The notes: generated from the sequence alone by a model not told the origin. Shown: positions 39,709-50,214, counted from the stretch's first letter. The stretch is DNA of 64,000 nucleotides from an uncultured Pirellula sp. (GCA_903930765.1 CAIYZV010000260.1:1-64000); one strand, 5' to 3'. Numbers and translations: made by a program.

Positions 39709-42414
39709 TTATAGGCTTAACGACCTACGCAACGTCGCCAGTGCCGGTTCACCTCGAACCAAATCCTGGTTGGGCCCCAATCGGGATTCGGCGGGGATGG
39801 ACTGGGGGTTTTCCAGGTTTTTCGGCCAGAAGATCTCCGCGGCCTTGATTTTGCGGTCGGCATGGGGCGTGATCCCATCGACCTCGATGGCTCGACGACA
39901 AAACCGTTTGGCGCGTTCGACGTCCCCTGCCAAAAAGGAAGCGACGGCAGCTTGAAGTTGGGCTTCGACCGAGGCTGCGAAGGCCAACGCGCCTCGTCCA
40001 AAATCCTCATTGGCCAGTTCGAGCCACTGTTTTCGAGCTTCTGGAGACTTTTCCGCGGCGGCCATTCGCAGCGCCGCGCGGCCGCATTCGCCGTAGGCCA
40101 AGGCGTGCCCGGGATCCCGTGACAGAAACTCGGATCGCATGGCCAGCATCGTCTCTTCCCATTCGCGGCGGGCACTCTCCCCCAGTTGACCACTTCCCAG
40201 CGAAGGACTCCCTAGCGGCCGTGGGGTGGTACCCATGAATCGGGAAGGGGTACCCAACAACTGCCGCGTGCAAAACTCCATGCCCAAGCGAGGCAATTCA
40301 GGGTCCCATCGATCGGCGGAAACCAAGTCCCGGACAACGCCCGGGCTGATCACACTTCCCGTTGCTCCGAGACCCCCGATCGGGCCCGAAGCCAATCCAT
40401 CGGATATTCGTCGTGATGCTTCTGCCGAGCGAGTCAATGGCCATGCCATCGTACCGATCCAAAAAACCAGGAGTGCACAAGCACCCAATACGAGTGCGCC
40501 TTGGAGTTTGTGCTGGGTCGCTTCACGATCGTTGGAATGACCTTCATCCCTGGTCGTATTGCTCAGGTAGCTCGGGTTGCTTAGGTTGCTCAGGTTGCTC
40601 GTATTGCTCAGGAGCAACCCAACCAGGAGCATCGGAACGATCATGGTTCCAGGAAGCATCCATCCACCGGAGGCTAACAAGTGGACCACAAAAGCCAGTA
40701 GGGCAACTGCGAGGGCATAACTACCATGTCGCATAAAACGGTGTGATATGCCCGCGATGGCTTGGCTGCGACACGCTACGATCGCCGCTGCAAAACCGAT
40801 CGTGACTACCGCGATGGTAGCCACCAACTCCATATCGCCCGCCGTAAAAAAGCTCCATGTGAAGAAACCGAGTGCGGCAAAGGCTGCAGATCCCCAGAAC
40901 GCCCATCCATCGAGCGAGGTTTGAGCGAGCGTTTGATCATTGGATGAATTGTCGGCCTGTTTCGCTTTGGACTTCGCCGGTTCGCGAGGAATGCGATCTC
41001 CATGCGATCCATGCGCGACAGCATCGGAGCTAGCGAAAGGGGAGCCAGCACCATGTGCCGAGGTCGCGGTTTCCCGCGCAAGCCGCCGCAGGGTGAAACG
41101 GATTCCAAGCAGACCCACAAGGACCGCTGCAATCAGTAGTGGAATACCACCCGCGTGCGCAATCTCGAGAAGGAAATTGTGAGGGTCCGCGGGGGATTCT
41201 GCCGCTGTCGGCAATTTCACTCTCAAGTAGGTCGATTGAAAATTGAGAGGCCCGAAGCCGCGGATCGGTTCCTCGGCGATCAATCGCGATGCCCCACCCC
41301 AATAGTCCAAGCGGTACGCAAGCGATTTCCCAGCTTCGCGGATGATCAATGGGTCCCATGCGTAAATGAGCGCTATCGCGACTCCCATGGCGACTGCGAA
41401 TGCAGCCAATCCCGCAAGGCATGCTGTGGGATACTTTTTGAGAAACTCTTTGGCTCTTCCGCGAACAAGCGGATGAAGCCCAAACAAACCGACCGTCGCC
41501 AACGATGCCGCAATCCACGCCGTCCGGCTCTTGGTCAGCAGCAGCGCCAGAGCCAGAAGGGACAGCACTGCGATCTCAGCGATCATCAGCCATCGATTGC
41601 GGTTGCTATCGGTTGCACCCCCATGCTGCTCGCCTTCCACCGCCATGCGTGGATCGCTTGGCAGCCAGTGCAGAAGAAATGATCCTAGCCATAGAGTCCA
41701 TGCGATCACGAGAAATCCAGCCAGCGAGTTTGCGAGGGCGAACACGCTGTGCATTTCGGTACTCTCGACCCTATTTCGGAGCAAGATCTCTGCAGCCGAA
41801 CCAGGGATGATTCCTTGTTGCTCGAACATCGCTTCCGGGTTCTGTTGCAGTTGTGCACGAAGCGACGGTTGCAAAACGGCATAGTCAAAGAAGCCATAGA
41901 TAAGGACTCCTAAAATCGCGCATAGCGTGAGCTTCCAGCATCGTTCTTGGAACCGAGGCCTTTGACCGAGCTTGCTAACGGCAGCGGCAAAAATGACGAG
42001 CGAGGTCCACTGCCAGAATCCGTTCACCGCATACCGAGTATTCCCGCGGCCGATGGTCCACGCTGCGGAGATCGCGAGCCAGACGCAGAATAGCACCGCC
42101 GCACCCCAAACCCAGAAGGCAGCAGGAGCCGGATCGCTCGGCTCGGTGGGCTCGCCAGAGTCCGCGGTTTTATTGCTAAAGAGCGTCGAACGGGTGACGG
42201 CTGCGAGCACTCCGGTAAGGAGTGCTAGAGCGATATGGAAAAGGGATTCGCCCGCTGCGATGGGGGGGACCGAATCGTGCGGATTCCATACGTGGACCAG
42301 CAGGGTTGCTGAGACCAAGGCGACAGCGATGGCGCCAATCCAATCACTCCATGTCGCGACACGGAGTATCCTCCCTATAGATATTCGTGTGTCGTTGCGG
42401 CTGGGAATATTCAT
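39709..42414 (-). CDS. O-antigen ligase-like polytopic membrane protein with C-terminal helical/TPR-like region
   Basis: 901 aa; many hydrophobic helices; AEEPIRGFGPLNFQSTYLRVKLPTAAESPADPHNFLLEIAHAGG typical of the Wzy_C family. Confidence 0.88.
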   Translation of the reverse strand: MNIPSRNDTRISIGRILRVATWSDWIGAIAVALVSATLLVHVWNPHDSVPPIAAGESLFHIALALLTGVLAAVTRSTLFSNKTADSGEPTEPSDPAPAAFWVWGAAVLFCVWLAISAAWTIGRGNTRYAVNGFWQWTSLVIFAAAVSKLGQRPRFQERCWKLTLCAILGVLIYGFFDYAVLQPSLRAQLQQNPEAMFEQQGIIPGSAAEILLRNRVESTEMHSVFALANSLAGFLVIAWTLWLGSFLLHWLPSDPRMAVEGEQHGGATDSNRNRWLMIAEIAVLSLLALALLLTKSRTAWIAASLATVGLFGLHPLVRGRAKEFLKKYPTACLAGLAAFAVAMGVAIALIYAWDPLIIREAGKSLAYRLDYWGGASRLIAEEPIRGFGPLNFQSTYLRVKLPTAAESPADPHNFLLEIAHAGGIPLLIAAVLVGLLGIRFTLRRLARETATSAHGAGSPFASSDAVAHGSHGDRIPREPAKSKAKQADNSSNDQTLAQTSLDGWAFWGSAAFAALGFFTWSFFTAGDMELVATIAVVTIGFAAAIVACRSQAIAGISHRFMRHGSYALAVALLAFVVHLLASGGWMLPGTMIVPMLLVGLLLSNTSNLSNLSNPSYLSNTTRDEGHSNDREATQHKLQGALVLGACALLVFWIGTMAWPLTRSAEASRRISDGLASGPIGGLGATGSVISPGVVRDLVSADRWDPELPRLGMEFCTRQLLGTPSRFMGTTPRPLGSPSLGSGQLGESARREWEETMLAMRSEFLSRDPGHALAYGECGRAALRMAAAEKSPEARKQWLELANEDFGRGALAFAASVEAQLQAAVASFLAGDVERAKRFCRRAIEVDGITPHADRKIKAAEIFWPKNLENPQSIPAESRLGPNQDLVRGEPALATLRRSLSL
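40555..40613 (-). repeat. 9-bp in-frame tandem repeat encoding SNLSNLSNPSYLSN in the O-antigen ligase-like protein
   Basis: ttgctcagg/ttgctcgtа-type units repeated about six times. Confidence 0.85.
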
Positions 42415-42421
42415 CGGGAGC

Positions 42422-43555
42422 TTATGCTTTCGGCCCTGCGGTCAAACTTTCCAGGAGGCCGATCAAGGCGAGCATGGCCAGCACGATCGCGATCACGATC
42501 CCAGCGCCGATCCAATCGGTTCGAGGCAAGATCAAGGCACACAGCGAACATGTCAACGTGGCGAGATAGATAGTACCGACCGCCTGCTTTTTGCTCATGC
42601 CCAGTTCCACCAAGCGATGCGAAAAGTGTTTCTTGTCCGCTTGGAACGGACTGCGACCTTCGCTGAGGCGGATGGAGATAACGCTGATCATATCGTAGAG
42701 CGGGATGGCCAATAAGCACAATGGTGCTAGAACCGCATGAGGCGCCGAACCTTTGACCCCCGCATACGTGGAGAGAAGCGTCGATACCGCGATCCAGTAT
42801 CCGACGAAGTAGCTCCCAGCATCCCCCATGAAAATTTTCGCGGGTGGCCAGTTGTGTTTTAAGAACCCCAACAATCCACCGAGCAATGTCAGCATCATCG
42901 CTGCCACAAAAAGTTGCGGTTGGCCTTGGCTCGATTCCTGCGTGGAAAGAAGCATGACAGACAGCATGGCGCAGATGATCGCAGCGACACCCCCGCTAAG
43001 GGCATCCATGTTGTCGAGCATATTGAAGGAGTTGATCAGCATCACGATCCAGAAAACACTCAGCAGCGAGGTCAGCCATGGAATATCGATGTACGCGGTC
43101 AGATGCAAGTTGAGACCGTAGACAACGGCTGCAGCAACGCCGAACTCGATACCCAATCGGAGCTTCCAGTCGAGGCCAAACCGGTCATCCATGAGTCCCA
43201 AAATCATGACGATGGTTCCGCCGCCGATGAGGAACCAGATCGATCCGGCTCGCGATAAGAGTCCCGGAATGTAGACAGCAACCGACTCTGGAAGGAATCG
43301 CGAAGCTAGGTCTGGATTCCATGAGCAGAGTGCGATCGCGAGTGTTCCCATGGCAAAGACCGACGCAACGCCGAACCAAATGCCGAGTCCTCCCCCGAGC
43401 GGTATCGGTGTGGTGTGAACTTTTCTCGCGTTTGGTTTGTCGAGCAATCCTAGACGCGCTGCATGCCGCTGGATCCAGCCGACCGCTAGCCACGAGAGAA
43501 CCCAGGATGGGATCACCGAGACGATGATCAAGGCGATAACGACGTTGGTGCTCAT
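42422..43555 (-). CDS. Undecaprenyl-phosphate sugar-1-phosphate transferase (WecA/MraY family)
   Basis: NMLDNMDALSGGVAAI, KIFMGDAGSYFVGYWIA, ADKKHFSHRLVELGMSKKQA. Confidence 0.95.
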   Translation of the reverse strand: MSTNVVIALIIVSVIPSWVLSWLAVGWIQRHAARLGLLDKPNARKVHTTPIPLGGGLGIWFGVASVFAMGTLAIALCSWNPDLASRFLPESVAVYIPGLLSRAGSIWFLIGGGTIVMILGLMDDRFGLDWKLRLGIEFGVAAAVVYGLNLHLTAYIDIPWLTSLLSVFWIVMLINSFNMLDNMDALSGGVAAIICAMLSVMLLSTQESSQGQPQLFVAAMMLTLLGGLLGFLKHNWPPAKIFMGDAGSYFVGYWIAVSTLLSTYAGVKGSAPHAVLAPLCLLAIPLYDMISVISIRLSEGRSPFQADKKHFSHRLVELGMSKKQAVGTIYLATLTCSLCALILPRTDWIGAGIVIAIVLAMLALIGLLESLTAGPKA

Positions 43556-44247
43556 GAGTGGCTCGAAGCCTTTTCGTTACGAAGACGCTGCGCGACCGCT
43601 ACCGAAAAACGGCTACGGGCTAGCTTGAGAAAATCCCGAACGTCTCTCCGCTGGTAGTCTGCGTAGGTCCACGGCATCGGTTGCCAATCCTGATCGCGAA
43701 ACGCCAAGGTGACTTCGGCGTAGATCCCGTCGCGGAGATAGATACGGTGCTCTCTGTTCTTGGTGGAGGCTAATACCAATTTGGTCATGCTCACATAACC
43801 CGGGTCGATGTTGATCGGACGAGCCACACCATGGGGGATGGTTCCTGCGTTGACAAGTTCCATCCCGAGTTTGGTTTCGATTTGGTTGGTCAGCAGTTTG
43901 TCCTCCGACATCGACGCGGGATCGTACCAGGATTCAAAAACCGCGAGTTGCTTCTTGAGCCCTGCGTGTGGCAAACTACCCGGCGGCGACAACACCGGCG
44001 GTGATACTGGCCCCGGCGGTGATACTGGCCCCGGCGGTGATAACGGCGATAACGATAACGGTGATAACGGCGATAACATCGTGGCGTGATAGTACTCGGA
44101 CTCGACAAAATCGAAAGCGGGGCTCAGGTCGGCGATCTTTCCAAATCGGTCTTCGAGAAGGCTCCAAGCTTGCTCCAAACCATCGATTTCACTGCAGAAA
44201 ACCGCAACAAACGGCACGCATGGAGGGTGGTTCTTGGAGAGTCCCAT
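43552..44247 (-). CDS. DUF4416-like protein with low-complexity insertion
   Basis: VAVFCSEIDGLEQAWSLLEDRFGKI, YYHATM..., LLTNQIETKLGMELVNAG, RPINIDPGYVSMTKLVLASTKNREHRIYLRDGIYAEVTL. Confidence 0.85.
   Translation of the reverse strand: MGLSKNHPPCVPFVAVFCSEIDGLEQAWSLLEDRFGKIADLSPAFDFVESEYYHATMLSPLSPLSLSPLSPPGPVSPPGPVSPPVLSPPGSLPHAGLKKQLAVFESWYDPASMSEDKLLTNQIETKLGMELVNAGTIPHGVARPINIDPGYVSMTKLVLASTKNREHRIYLRDGIYAEVTLAFRDQDWQPMPWTYADYQRRDVRDFLKLARSRFSVAVAQRLRNEKASSHS
43978..44085 (-). repeat. Tandem repeat array inside DUF4416 CDS encoding LSPLSPLSLSPLSPPGPVSPPGPVSPPVLSPPG
   Basis: 18-bp ggcggtgatactggcccc units and 9-bp ggcgataac-like units. Confidence 0.9.
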
Positions 44248-44332
44248 GGGTGGAGTCGCTGTTGCCGCGGGTTGGAGGAAGAGGGGGTGGTTGGGCTAGG
44301 GGGAAGCGGGTGGAGCGGTTAAATTATTACGC

Positions 44333-45655
44333 ATGGACTCACTTCCCGGATCACCTGTTGCGAACTTCGAAGCGAATCCTGGGTCAAAACCCAGGTCGGA
44401 TGCCGGTGCCCCGGGTGACGGGGATTCGGGCTATGAAAACTCGGGCTATGGGAATAGGGATGAACAAGGCGGTTCGCAGCCTCGGCTCACTCGGACGCTT
44501 TCTCCGATCCAAATCGGCGACTTGGAGGTCTATCCGCCGATCTTCCAAGCCCCCATGGCGGGCTACACCAATTTTGCGTTTCGGCAGATTGTTCGCGAGT
44601 TTGGAGGAGCCGGGCTGCAAGCGACCGAGATGGTCAACGCCCGCGGTTTTGTGTGGCTCGACGAACATGACTGCGAACATCCGGATCGGTTGTGGGGGAT
44701 CAAGGACGAGCCGAGGCCTCTCGCGGTGCAGATTTGGGACAACGACCCTGAGACGATGGCCAAAGTTGGACGTCGGTTGGTCGAGGAGTACCAGGTCAGT
44801 GTGGTCGACATCAATTTTGGATGTCCGGTCAAGCAGGTCACAGAAAAAGCCCATAGCGGATCGTACTTGCTTCGAGACCCAGATCGCATGTACGCGATCA
44901 TCTCGCGATTGGTGGAAGCCTGCCACCCCACACCCGTTACTGCGAAAATGCGATTGGGGTGCACCCGCGATTCGATGAACTATATCAATGTCGCTAAGAC
45001 GGTCGAGCGAGCGGGAGCCGCGGCCCTTACGGTGCACGGTCGGACTGCGGAAGATTTTTTCAAGGGCTCCGCGGATTGGGACAGGATCTCCGAGATCAAG
45101 CAGCATCTGAATCGGATGCCGATCATCGGCAATGGCGATTTAGAAACGGCCGAACAAGTCGTCCATGCCTTCGAACATTACAACGTCGATGGGATCATGA
45201 TCGCGAGGGCTTCGCTGGGCAAGCCATGGTTGTTCGCGCAAGCGGCTGCGGCCCTCGAGGGACGCCCCGTTCCACCGGACCCAACGATCGACGAGCAGCG
45301 GGAAATCATGTTGCACCACTACGATTTGGTGGTCGAGCGATTCGGGGCGCATCGCGGTACCATGTTGATGCGAAAGTTTGCATGTTGCTACGCTCAAAGC
45401 AAACCGGGCGCGCGCCACTTTCGAGCCCATATCTCCCGCGTGGAGACCCAAGACCAATTCTACGCTGTGGTTGAGAAATACTTCCCGCGACAATCGGATT
45501 TGGACGCGATCCTCGAAACCCAACAAGCTGCCCGCAATGCTTCCTCGCCTGATGAGCTATCCCGCGAAGAACGCATCGGTGCCGAGTGTGCCCCCCGTGA
45601 CTCTTCGGATAGAGATGCCCCCTCGGATGAAGATGGGGGTTGTGGAGTTTGTTGA
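44333..45655 (+). CDS. dusB: tRNA-dihydrouridine synthase (DusB-like) with ~65 aa N-terminal low-complexity extension
   Basis: PIFQAPMAGYTNFAFRQIVREFG, VDINFGCPVKQVTEKAHSGSYLL, LTVHGRTAEDFFKG, IIGNGDL. Confidence 0.93.
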   Translation: MDSLPGSPVANFEANPGSKPRSDAGAPGDGDSGYENSGYGNRDEQGGSQPRLTRTLSPIQIGDLEVYPPIFQAPMAGYTNFAFRQIVREFGGAGLQATEMVNARGFVWLDEHDCEHPDRLWGIKDEPRPLAVQIWDNDPETMAKVGRRLVEEYQVSVVDINFGCPVKQVTEKAHSGSYLLRDPDRMYAIISRLVEACHPTPVTAKMRLGCTRDSMNYINVAKTVERAGAAALTVHGRTAEDFFKGSADWDRISEIKQHLNRMPIIGNGDLETAEQVVHAFEHYNVDGIMIARASLGKPWLFAQAAAALEGRPVPPDPTIDEQREIMLHHYDLVVERFGAHRGTMLMRKFACCYAQSKPGARHFRAHISRVETQDQFYAVVEKYFPRQSDLDAILETQQAARNASSPDELSREERIGAECAPRDSSDRDAPSDEDGGCGVC

Positions 45656-45782
45656 TCGATCGTTACTCTACGTTTGGCCAGTCAGCATTCGCAGAGCGAG
45701 TTCAGGCTGGTGATACCTTGATGGCGGGTACCGAACGGTTCCCCGCTGAACGCTACTTATCGCTACGAAAGGCTTGGGTTCT

Positions 45783-46610
45783 ATGAAGTTGTTCGAAGGA
45801 AAGAAAGGCTTGATCCTCGGGGTCGCTAACGATCGCTCGATCGCATGGGCAATCGCCAAAGAGATCATGGACCAAGGTGGCGTATGCGGCTTCTCCCATT
45901 TGCCCGACAAGGCGGATGATGAAAAGAAGAAGAACCGAATGCGTGTGTCTAAGTGCGTCGATGCGTATCCTTCGCAAACAGCATTTCTAAAGCCTCTGGA
46001 CGTTCAAGACGACGCGCAGGTGAACGAGTTTATGGAGATGGCTGGCCGTGAACTCGGCAAGATCGACTTCCTGCTCCACTCGATCGCATTCGCCGATCGC
46101 GACGATTTGACCCGCGACACCGTCGAGACCAGTCGCGCTGGGTTCAAGTTGGCGATGGATGTCAGTGTTTATAGTTTGATCTCGGTCACCAATGCGGCTC
46201 GTCCGATTTTGAATAGCGATGCGTCGGTTTTGACCATGACCTACTTCGGGGGCGAGAAATGCGTTCCGGGGTACAACGTGATGGGGATTTGCAAAGCGGC
46301 GCTCGATGCCACCGTTCGTTATCTCGCTTACGACATGGGGCCCAGCGGTATCCGCGTTAATGCGGTCAGCGCCGGTCCACTCAAAACACTGGCGGGCGTT
46401 GCGGCTGGGGTCGGGGAAATGCAAGAGTACTACGATTATGTTGCACCCCTTGGTCGATGCGTGACGCATGAAGAGGTGGGGCGATCGGGATCGTACCTGC
46501 TGAGTTCCTACAGCAACGGCATCACCGGCGAAATCCTCCACGTCGATTCGGGATACAACATCATGGGCAGCCCCGGCCGATTGCTCGAGCAGTTCCGGAA
46601 GAAAGCGTAG
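45783..46610 (+). CDS. fabI: Enoyl-[acyl-carrier-protein] reductase (NADH)
   Basis: KKGLILGVANDRSIAWAIAKEI; LLHSIAFADRDDL; GYNVMGICKAALDATVRYLAYDMGPSGIRVNAVSAGPLKTLA. Confidence 0.95.
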   Translation: MKLFEGKKGLILGVANDRSIAWAIAKEIMDQGGVCGFSHLPDKADDEKKKNRMRVSKCVDAYPSQTAFLKPLDVQDDAQVNEFMEMAGRELGKIDFLLHSIAFADRDDLTRDTVETSRAGFKLAMDVSVYSLISVTNAARPILNSDASVLTMTYFGGEKCVPGYNVMGICKAALDATVRYLAYDMGPSGIRVNAVSAGPLKTLAGVAAGVGEMQEYYDYVAPLGRCVTHEEVGRSGSYLLSSYSNGITGEILHVDSGYNIMGSPGRLLEQFRKKA

Positions 46611-46659
46611 GTTCAGAAAAAGGTGGAGGTTTGGTTTGCGGGCTGATGCCGCACACAAT

Positions 46660-48465
46660 CTAGGGCGCCGGCGATTCAATCGCTAATAGCTCTTGATCCC
46701 ACGAATCTACGGTGATGATAGTGTCTGATCCGCTAGGCCATGCGATCTTCAATTGGCCTTGGTTGCCTTCGAGATGGTTCGGGATTCCAAAATGGATCGC
46801 GCGATCGCTGGTGGATGCATACGAGCCACCACCGATAACTTGACGGACCCATACTCGGTCGTCCACTTGCAACGAGATCGTCGCTCCGATCGCATCGCGG
46901 TTGCTCACGCTACCCACCAACCGCACGGTTAGAAACCGGCCGTGCGGCTTGGAACGATTCTGCACCAGGGCATGGGGTGCGCCGATGCGTGTGACTACAA
47001 AGTCCATGCGTCCATCGCGATTGAAGTCCGCAATGGCCAAACCTCTCCCAGATTGGGCTTGTCGAAAATACTCCGACTCTGGATGGCTGAGCGTGAAGTA
47101 CTTGCCATCGACGTTCTCGAGGAATTGAGGGCGCTGCTGGTAGTAGCTCGAGTAGCGTTCTAAATGGCCGTTGATCACGACGAGGTCTTCGTCCCCGTCG
47201 AGATCGGCATCGAGAAAGGCGGTTCCCCAGCTGACGCTCGATTCGTCGGTAGCCGCGATACGGGCATTTTTCGATGCATACGCGAAGCTCAGATTCCCGT
47301 TGTTGCGATAGAGAGCGTTCAACTCGTTTTGGTAATTGGTGACCCAAAGGTCGAGCTTGCCATCCAGGTTGAAATCACCGAGAGCGATCCCCATGCTCCC
47401 TTCGGGCCTCCCTTTGTCGTCGCATGCGACCCCGGATCGCCGTCCCATTTCGGTCCAGTGCTTGTTCGTCCAGGCATTCGGGCTTGGGGCGCCGGTGGTG
47501 GTGCGAACGGAGGAACCCGTAAGGGTGTCGTTGCGGTAGAGCAAGTTCTGCTCAACGTCGTTGGCGACATAAATATCCGTGTCGCGATCCCCATCCAGAT
47601 CAGCGGCGAGAACTCCCAGCCCACGCAGTGCGATCGGATCCATGCATCGCCCTGTCCGCTCGATGAATGTTCCGTCTCCCATATTTTCATAGAGGGAATC
47701 GCTCAGCCCCGAGAAATCGGTCGGCCCGCAGTAATCGCGTCGATTGGGGTCGTCATGCGATGGGCAAAACGGATTGTGATCGAAAGACCAGTCCGCGTAA
47801 TGGACGACGTAGAGATCGAGATCCCCGTCTCCGTCGGCATCGAGCATCGCAGCACTGCTGCTCCAGCGAGTGTCCTCGATCATGGCCACTTGCTCAAACG
47901 TCCCGTCCCCTTGGTTGTGAAACCATTGGATCGCGTCGTAGCCGGTAGCTAGAAAATCGGTGAAGCCATCGTTGTCGTAATCGCTGGCGATGATCGCTGC
48001 ATTGAAGTGACGCGAAAGGTCGATGCGGGAGGCGTTGGTGGTGTCCAAAAATGCGAACTCGCGGAGCCCGCGATAGAGATGGCCGTTGTGCCCTAACATC
48101 CGTTTGGCAGGAACATCGGCGTATCCACCACCCGAGCCGAGGACGTCGAGTTGTCCATCCCGATCGAAGTCGAAGATGGCGTTTCCACCTCCGGTGGTTT
48201 CGAGCAATGCGAACAGTCCCGCTTCATTGCCATCGCGAAAGATGCTTGCCGGAAGAGCCTCAGGAACCTCTGCAAAATCGAAACGGTCTGCGGAATCCGG
48301 TTGGGTGGACTCGCCGTTTTTCGGTGGGTCTCGTCGATCGAAGGTGGCGTTTGGCGATGAACGACTGCATCCAGATCCAATTACAGCTAAACCTCCTAGC
48401 GATATTCCTAAGAGTGCGATCAAGCGAATAGGTTTGCGGAGCGTCTGCATCCGGATAGGGATCAT
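46660..48465 (-). CDS. CRTAC1-like exported protein (FG-GAP/VCBS repeats plus ASPIC/UnbV C-terminal domain)
   Basis: DYDNDGFTDFLATG, DADGDGDLDLYVVHY, DLDGDRDTDIYVAND, DFNRDGRMDFVVT; C-terminal GATISLQVDDRVWVRQVIGGGSYASTSDRAIHFGI. Confidence 0.92.
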   Translation of the reverse strand: MIPIRMQTLRKPIRLIALLGISLGGLAVIGSGCSRSSPNATFDRRDPPKNGESTQPDSADRFDFAEVPEALPASIFRDGNEAGLFALLETTGGGNAIFDFDRDGQLDVLGSGGGYADVPAKRMLGHNGHLYRGLREFAFLDTTNASRIDLSRHFNAAIIASDYDNDGFTDFLATGYDAIQWFHNQGDGTFEQVAMIEDTRWSSSAAMLDADGDGDLDLYVVHYADWSFDHNPFCPSHDDPNRRDYCGPTDFSGLSDSLYENMGDGTFIERTGRCMDPIALRGLGVLAADLDGDRDTDIYVANDVEQNLLYRNDTLTGSSVRTTTGAPSPNAWTNKHWTEMGRRSGVACDDKGRPEGSMGIALGDFNLDGKLDLWVTNYQNELNALYRNNGNLSFAYASKNARIAATDESSVSWGTAFLDADLDGDEDLVVINGHLERYSSYYQQRPQFLENVDGKYFTLSHPESEYFRQAQSGRGLAIADFNRDGRMDFVVTRIGAPHALVQNRSKPHGRFLTVRLVGSVSNRDAIGATISLQVDDRVWVRQVIGGGSYASTSDRAIHFGIPNHLEGNQGQLKIAWPSGSDTIITVDSWDQELLAIESPAP

Positions 48466-49952
48466 GGTTGCGACGACCCTGTTGGGTTTTGCGTGGTACC
48501 CGGATCGGAGGCCCCCGATCCATTTTTTCCGCCTGTGTTATTTGGGCGATCGGTACTCGTCAAGCGATCGATGTAGCGCTGGTGAACTGCGGCGAGTTGC
48601 GGTTGGTTGGTTCGCGTGTAGAAGATGATCATGTCTTGGTGGGCGGGGATGAAACCTTCATCGATTTTTAGGGCAGCTTCTAACCAGTAAACCCCATGAA
48701 GTCGAGATTGTTTATGAAGTAGGATGTGACCAAGTTCATAACATGCTTTCGCAGAGCGTTGTGGCTGGCTTAGGAGAGCAAACAGTTTTTCATCGGCGCT
48801 CGTCAATTCTTTTTGCCCTTGGTCGGCAAACGTCGCGTAAAGCGTCGCTTTTTCTTCGTCACCGAGCTGCTGGTAGGCTTGGCTCAGCACCGTCGCGACC
48901 GGGACGTCTTCGGGCCATGAGCGAGCAATACCCGCCAACCGATCGATGGCTTGTTGGCTTTCCCCGTTCTCGACGTTGATTTTCGCAATTTCCAAGAGGA
49001 TGTCGTGTGGCGGTTCACCCTTGGGAACAACCCTCATGAGAACCTGGTGCGCTTCCTGGGATCGACCCGATTGGCGCAGGGCGCTAGCGAGTTTCAAGGA
49101 AGCGTCTGCATCGTCTGGAAGGCTTTCAAGGTTTCGTTCCAAGACGCGAACGGCCTTTTCGCTTTCATTGAGTCCCAGGTATGCGGTTCCGAGGTTGGCA
49201 TAGAAAGGAACAAAGCTGGGGTTGCTTTCTCGTGCAGGTTCAAGCAGATCGCGAGCCCCTTTCCAATCGCGTCGCGATAACAAGATCATCCCCCGAAATA
49301 GTGGTATCCACGATGATTTCGGGTCATGCGATTGCCACAGCATCAAGACATCGTTGATGCCCGCGTAGTCATTTCGGACAAGTAAGCCATACGAAAGCGC
49401 GATCGAAGCGGCTTCGAACTGGTCCTCCGATTCCTGCATCAGCTTGCTCATTTGGAGAACCACATCAGGAAGTTCGCCCCGTTGAGCTTTGTAGAGGAGT
49501 TCCTCTTGCTGGGCGCGTTTCGCTGGCAAACCGGCATCGATGGCATGGTCCAAAGAGCGTCGGAACTCGTCGGATTTCCCCAAATAGCGATTCGCGCGAG
49601 CCATCAGCAGGGATGTTTCTGGGTGGAAGCCAAACCGTTGTTCGGTCTTCCGCAGCGACTCGATCGCCCAAAAATTTTCCTGATTCAGGATCAACCGCTG
49701 CGCGTTTGACAAAGCGGAGTTGAATTGATTTCTTTGCCAAGCGAACCAAGCCAGAGATAACAAAACGGCTAGCAAAAGTAGCAGACGGATCGGGCTAGCT
49801 TTTCGAGAAAGTAGGTTCATCGATGCGGACAACCCGTTGGCGACAAGTTCGGAGAAAGGATAGCGTCGCGGATTTCTCCTGGTGGTTTTACCGGCGAATT
49901 GGACTGGGATCAGGCGGTATCTTGTCGACGCTTCTTCATAGCTTAGGAGCAA
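48462..49952 (-). CDS. TPR-repeat protein
   Basis: FVPFYANLGTAYLGLNESEKAVRVLERNLESLPDDADASLKLASALRQSGRSQEAHQVL; 4-bp overlap with the CRTAC1-like gene. Confidence 0.88.
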   Translation of the reverse strand: MLLSYEEASTRYRLIPVQFAGKTTRRNPRRYPFSELVANGLSASMNLLSRKASPIRLLLLLAVLLSLAWFAWQRNQFNSALSNAQRLILNQENFWAIESLRKTEQRFGFHPETSLLMARANRYLGKSDEFRRSLDHAIDAGLPAKRAQQEELLYKAQRGELPDVVLQMSKLMQESEDQFEAASIALSYGLLVRNDYAGINDVLMLWQSHDPKSSWIPLFRGMILLSRRDWKGARDLLEPARESNPSFVPFYANLGTAYLGLNESEKAVRVLERNLESLPDDADASLKLASALRQSGRSQEAHQVLMRVVPKGEPPHDILLEIAKINVENGESQQAIDRLAGIARSWPEDVPVATVLSQAYQQLGDEEKATLYATFADQGQKELTSADEKLFALLSQPQRSAKACYELGHILLHKQSRLHGVYWLEAALKIDEGFIPAHQDMIIFYTRTNQPQLAAVHQRYIDRLTSTDRPNNTGGKNGSGASDPGTTQNPTGSSQP

Positions 49953-50214
49953 ATTCCTTGGCGTCTACGCGCTTTTTGGAAAGCGATTACGGAGTCTAAA
50001 GTTTGTAGATGGCAGCCGATCCCTTCGGATGGGAGTCGTCATCATCGAGGCGAGCGGCACCTCAAAACGCAACCTTGAAAACGGGCGTAACTGCCACCGA
50101 GCGAGATCCGTTTGGGGTCTGAATTAGGGTCGCTGATTGTGTCTTGGATGACCACGGCTGATACAGTGATTTGCCGATTTTAATTGTATTTTTCTTGGCA
50201 ACCCCCCAATTCGA

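Noticed and set aside
43968-44978. 336-aa + strand ORF beginning with a PAVILAPAV repeat
   Set aside because: Overlaps DUF4416 antisense and dusB out of frame; its repeat is the DUF4416 insertion read in another frame
47164-47952. 262-aa + strand ORF
   Set aside because: Antisense to the CRTAC1-like gene; valine/isoleucine-rich pattern arises from Asp-rich repeats on the other strand
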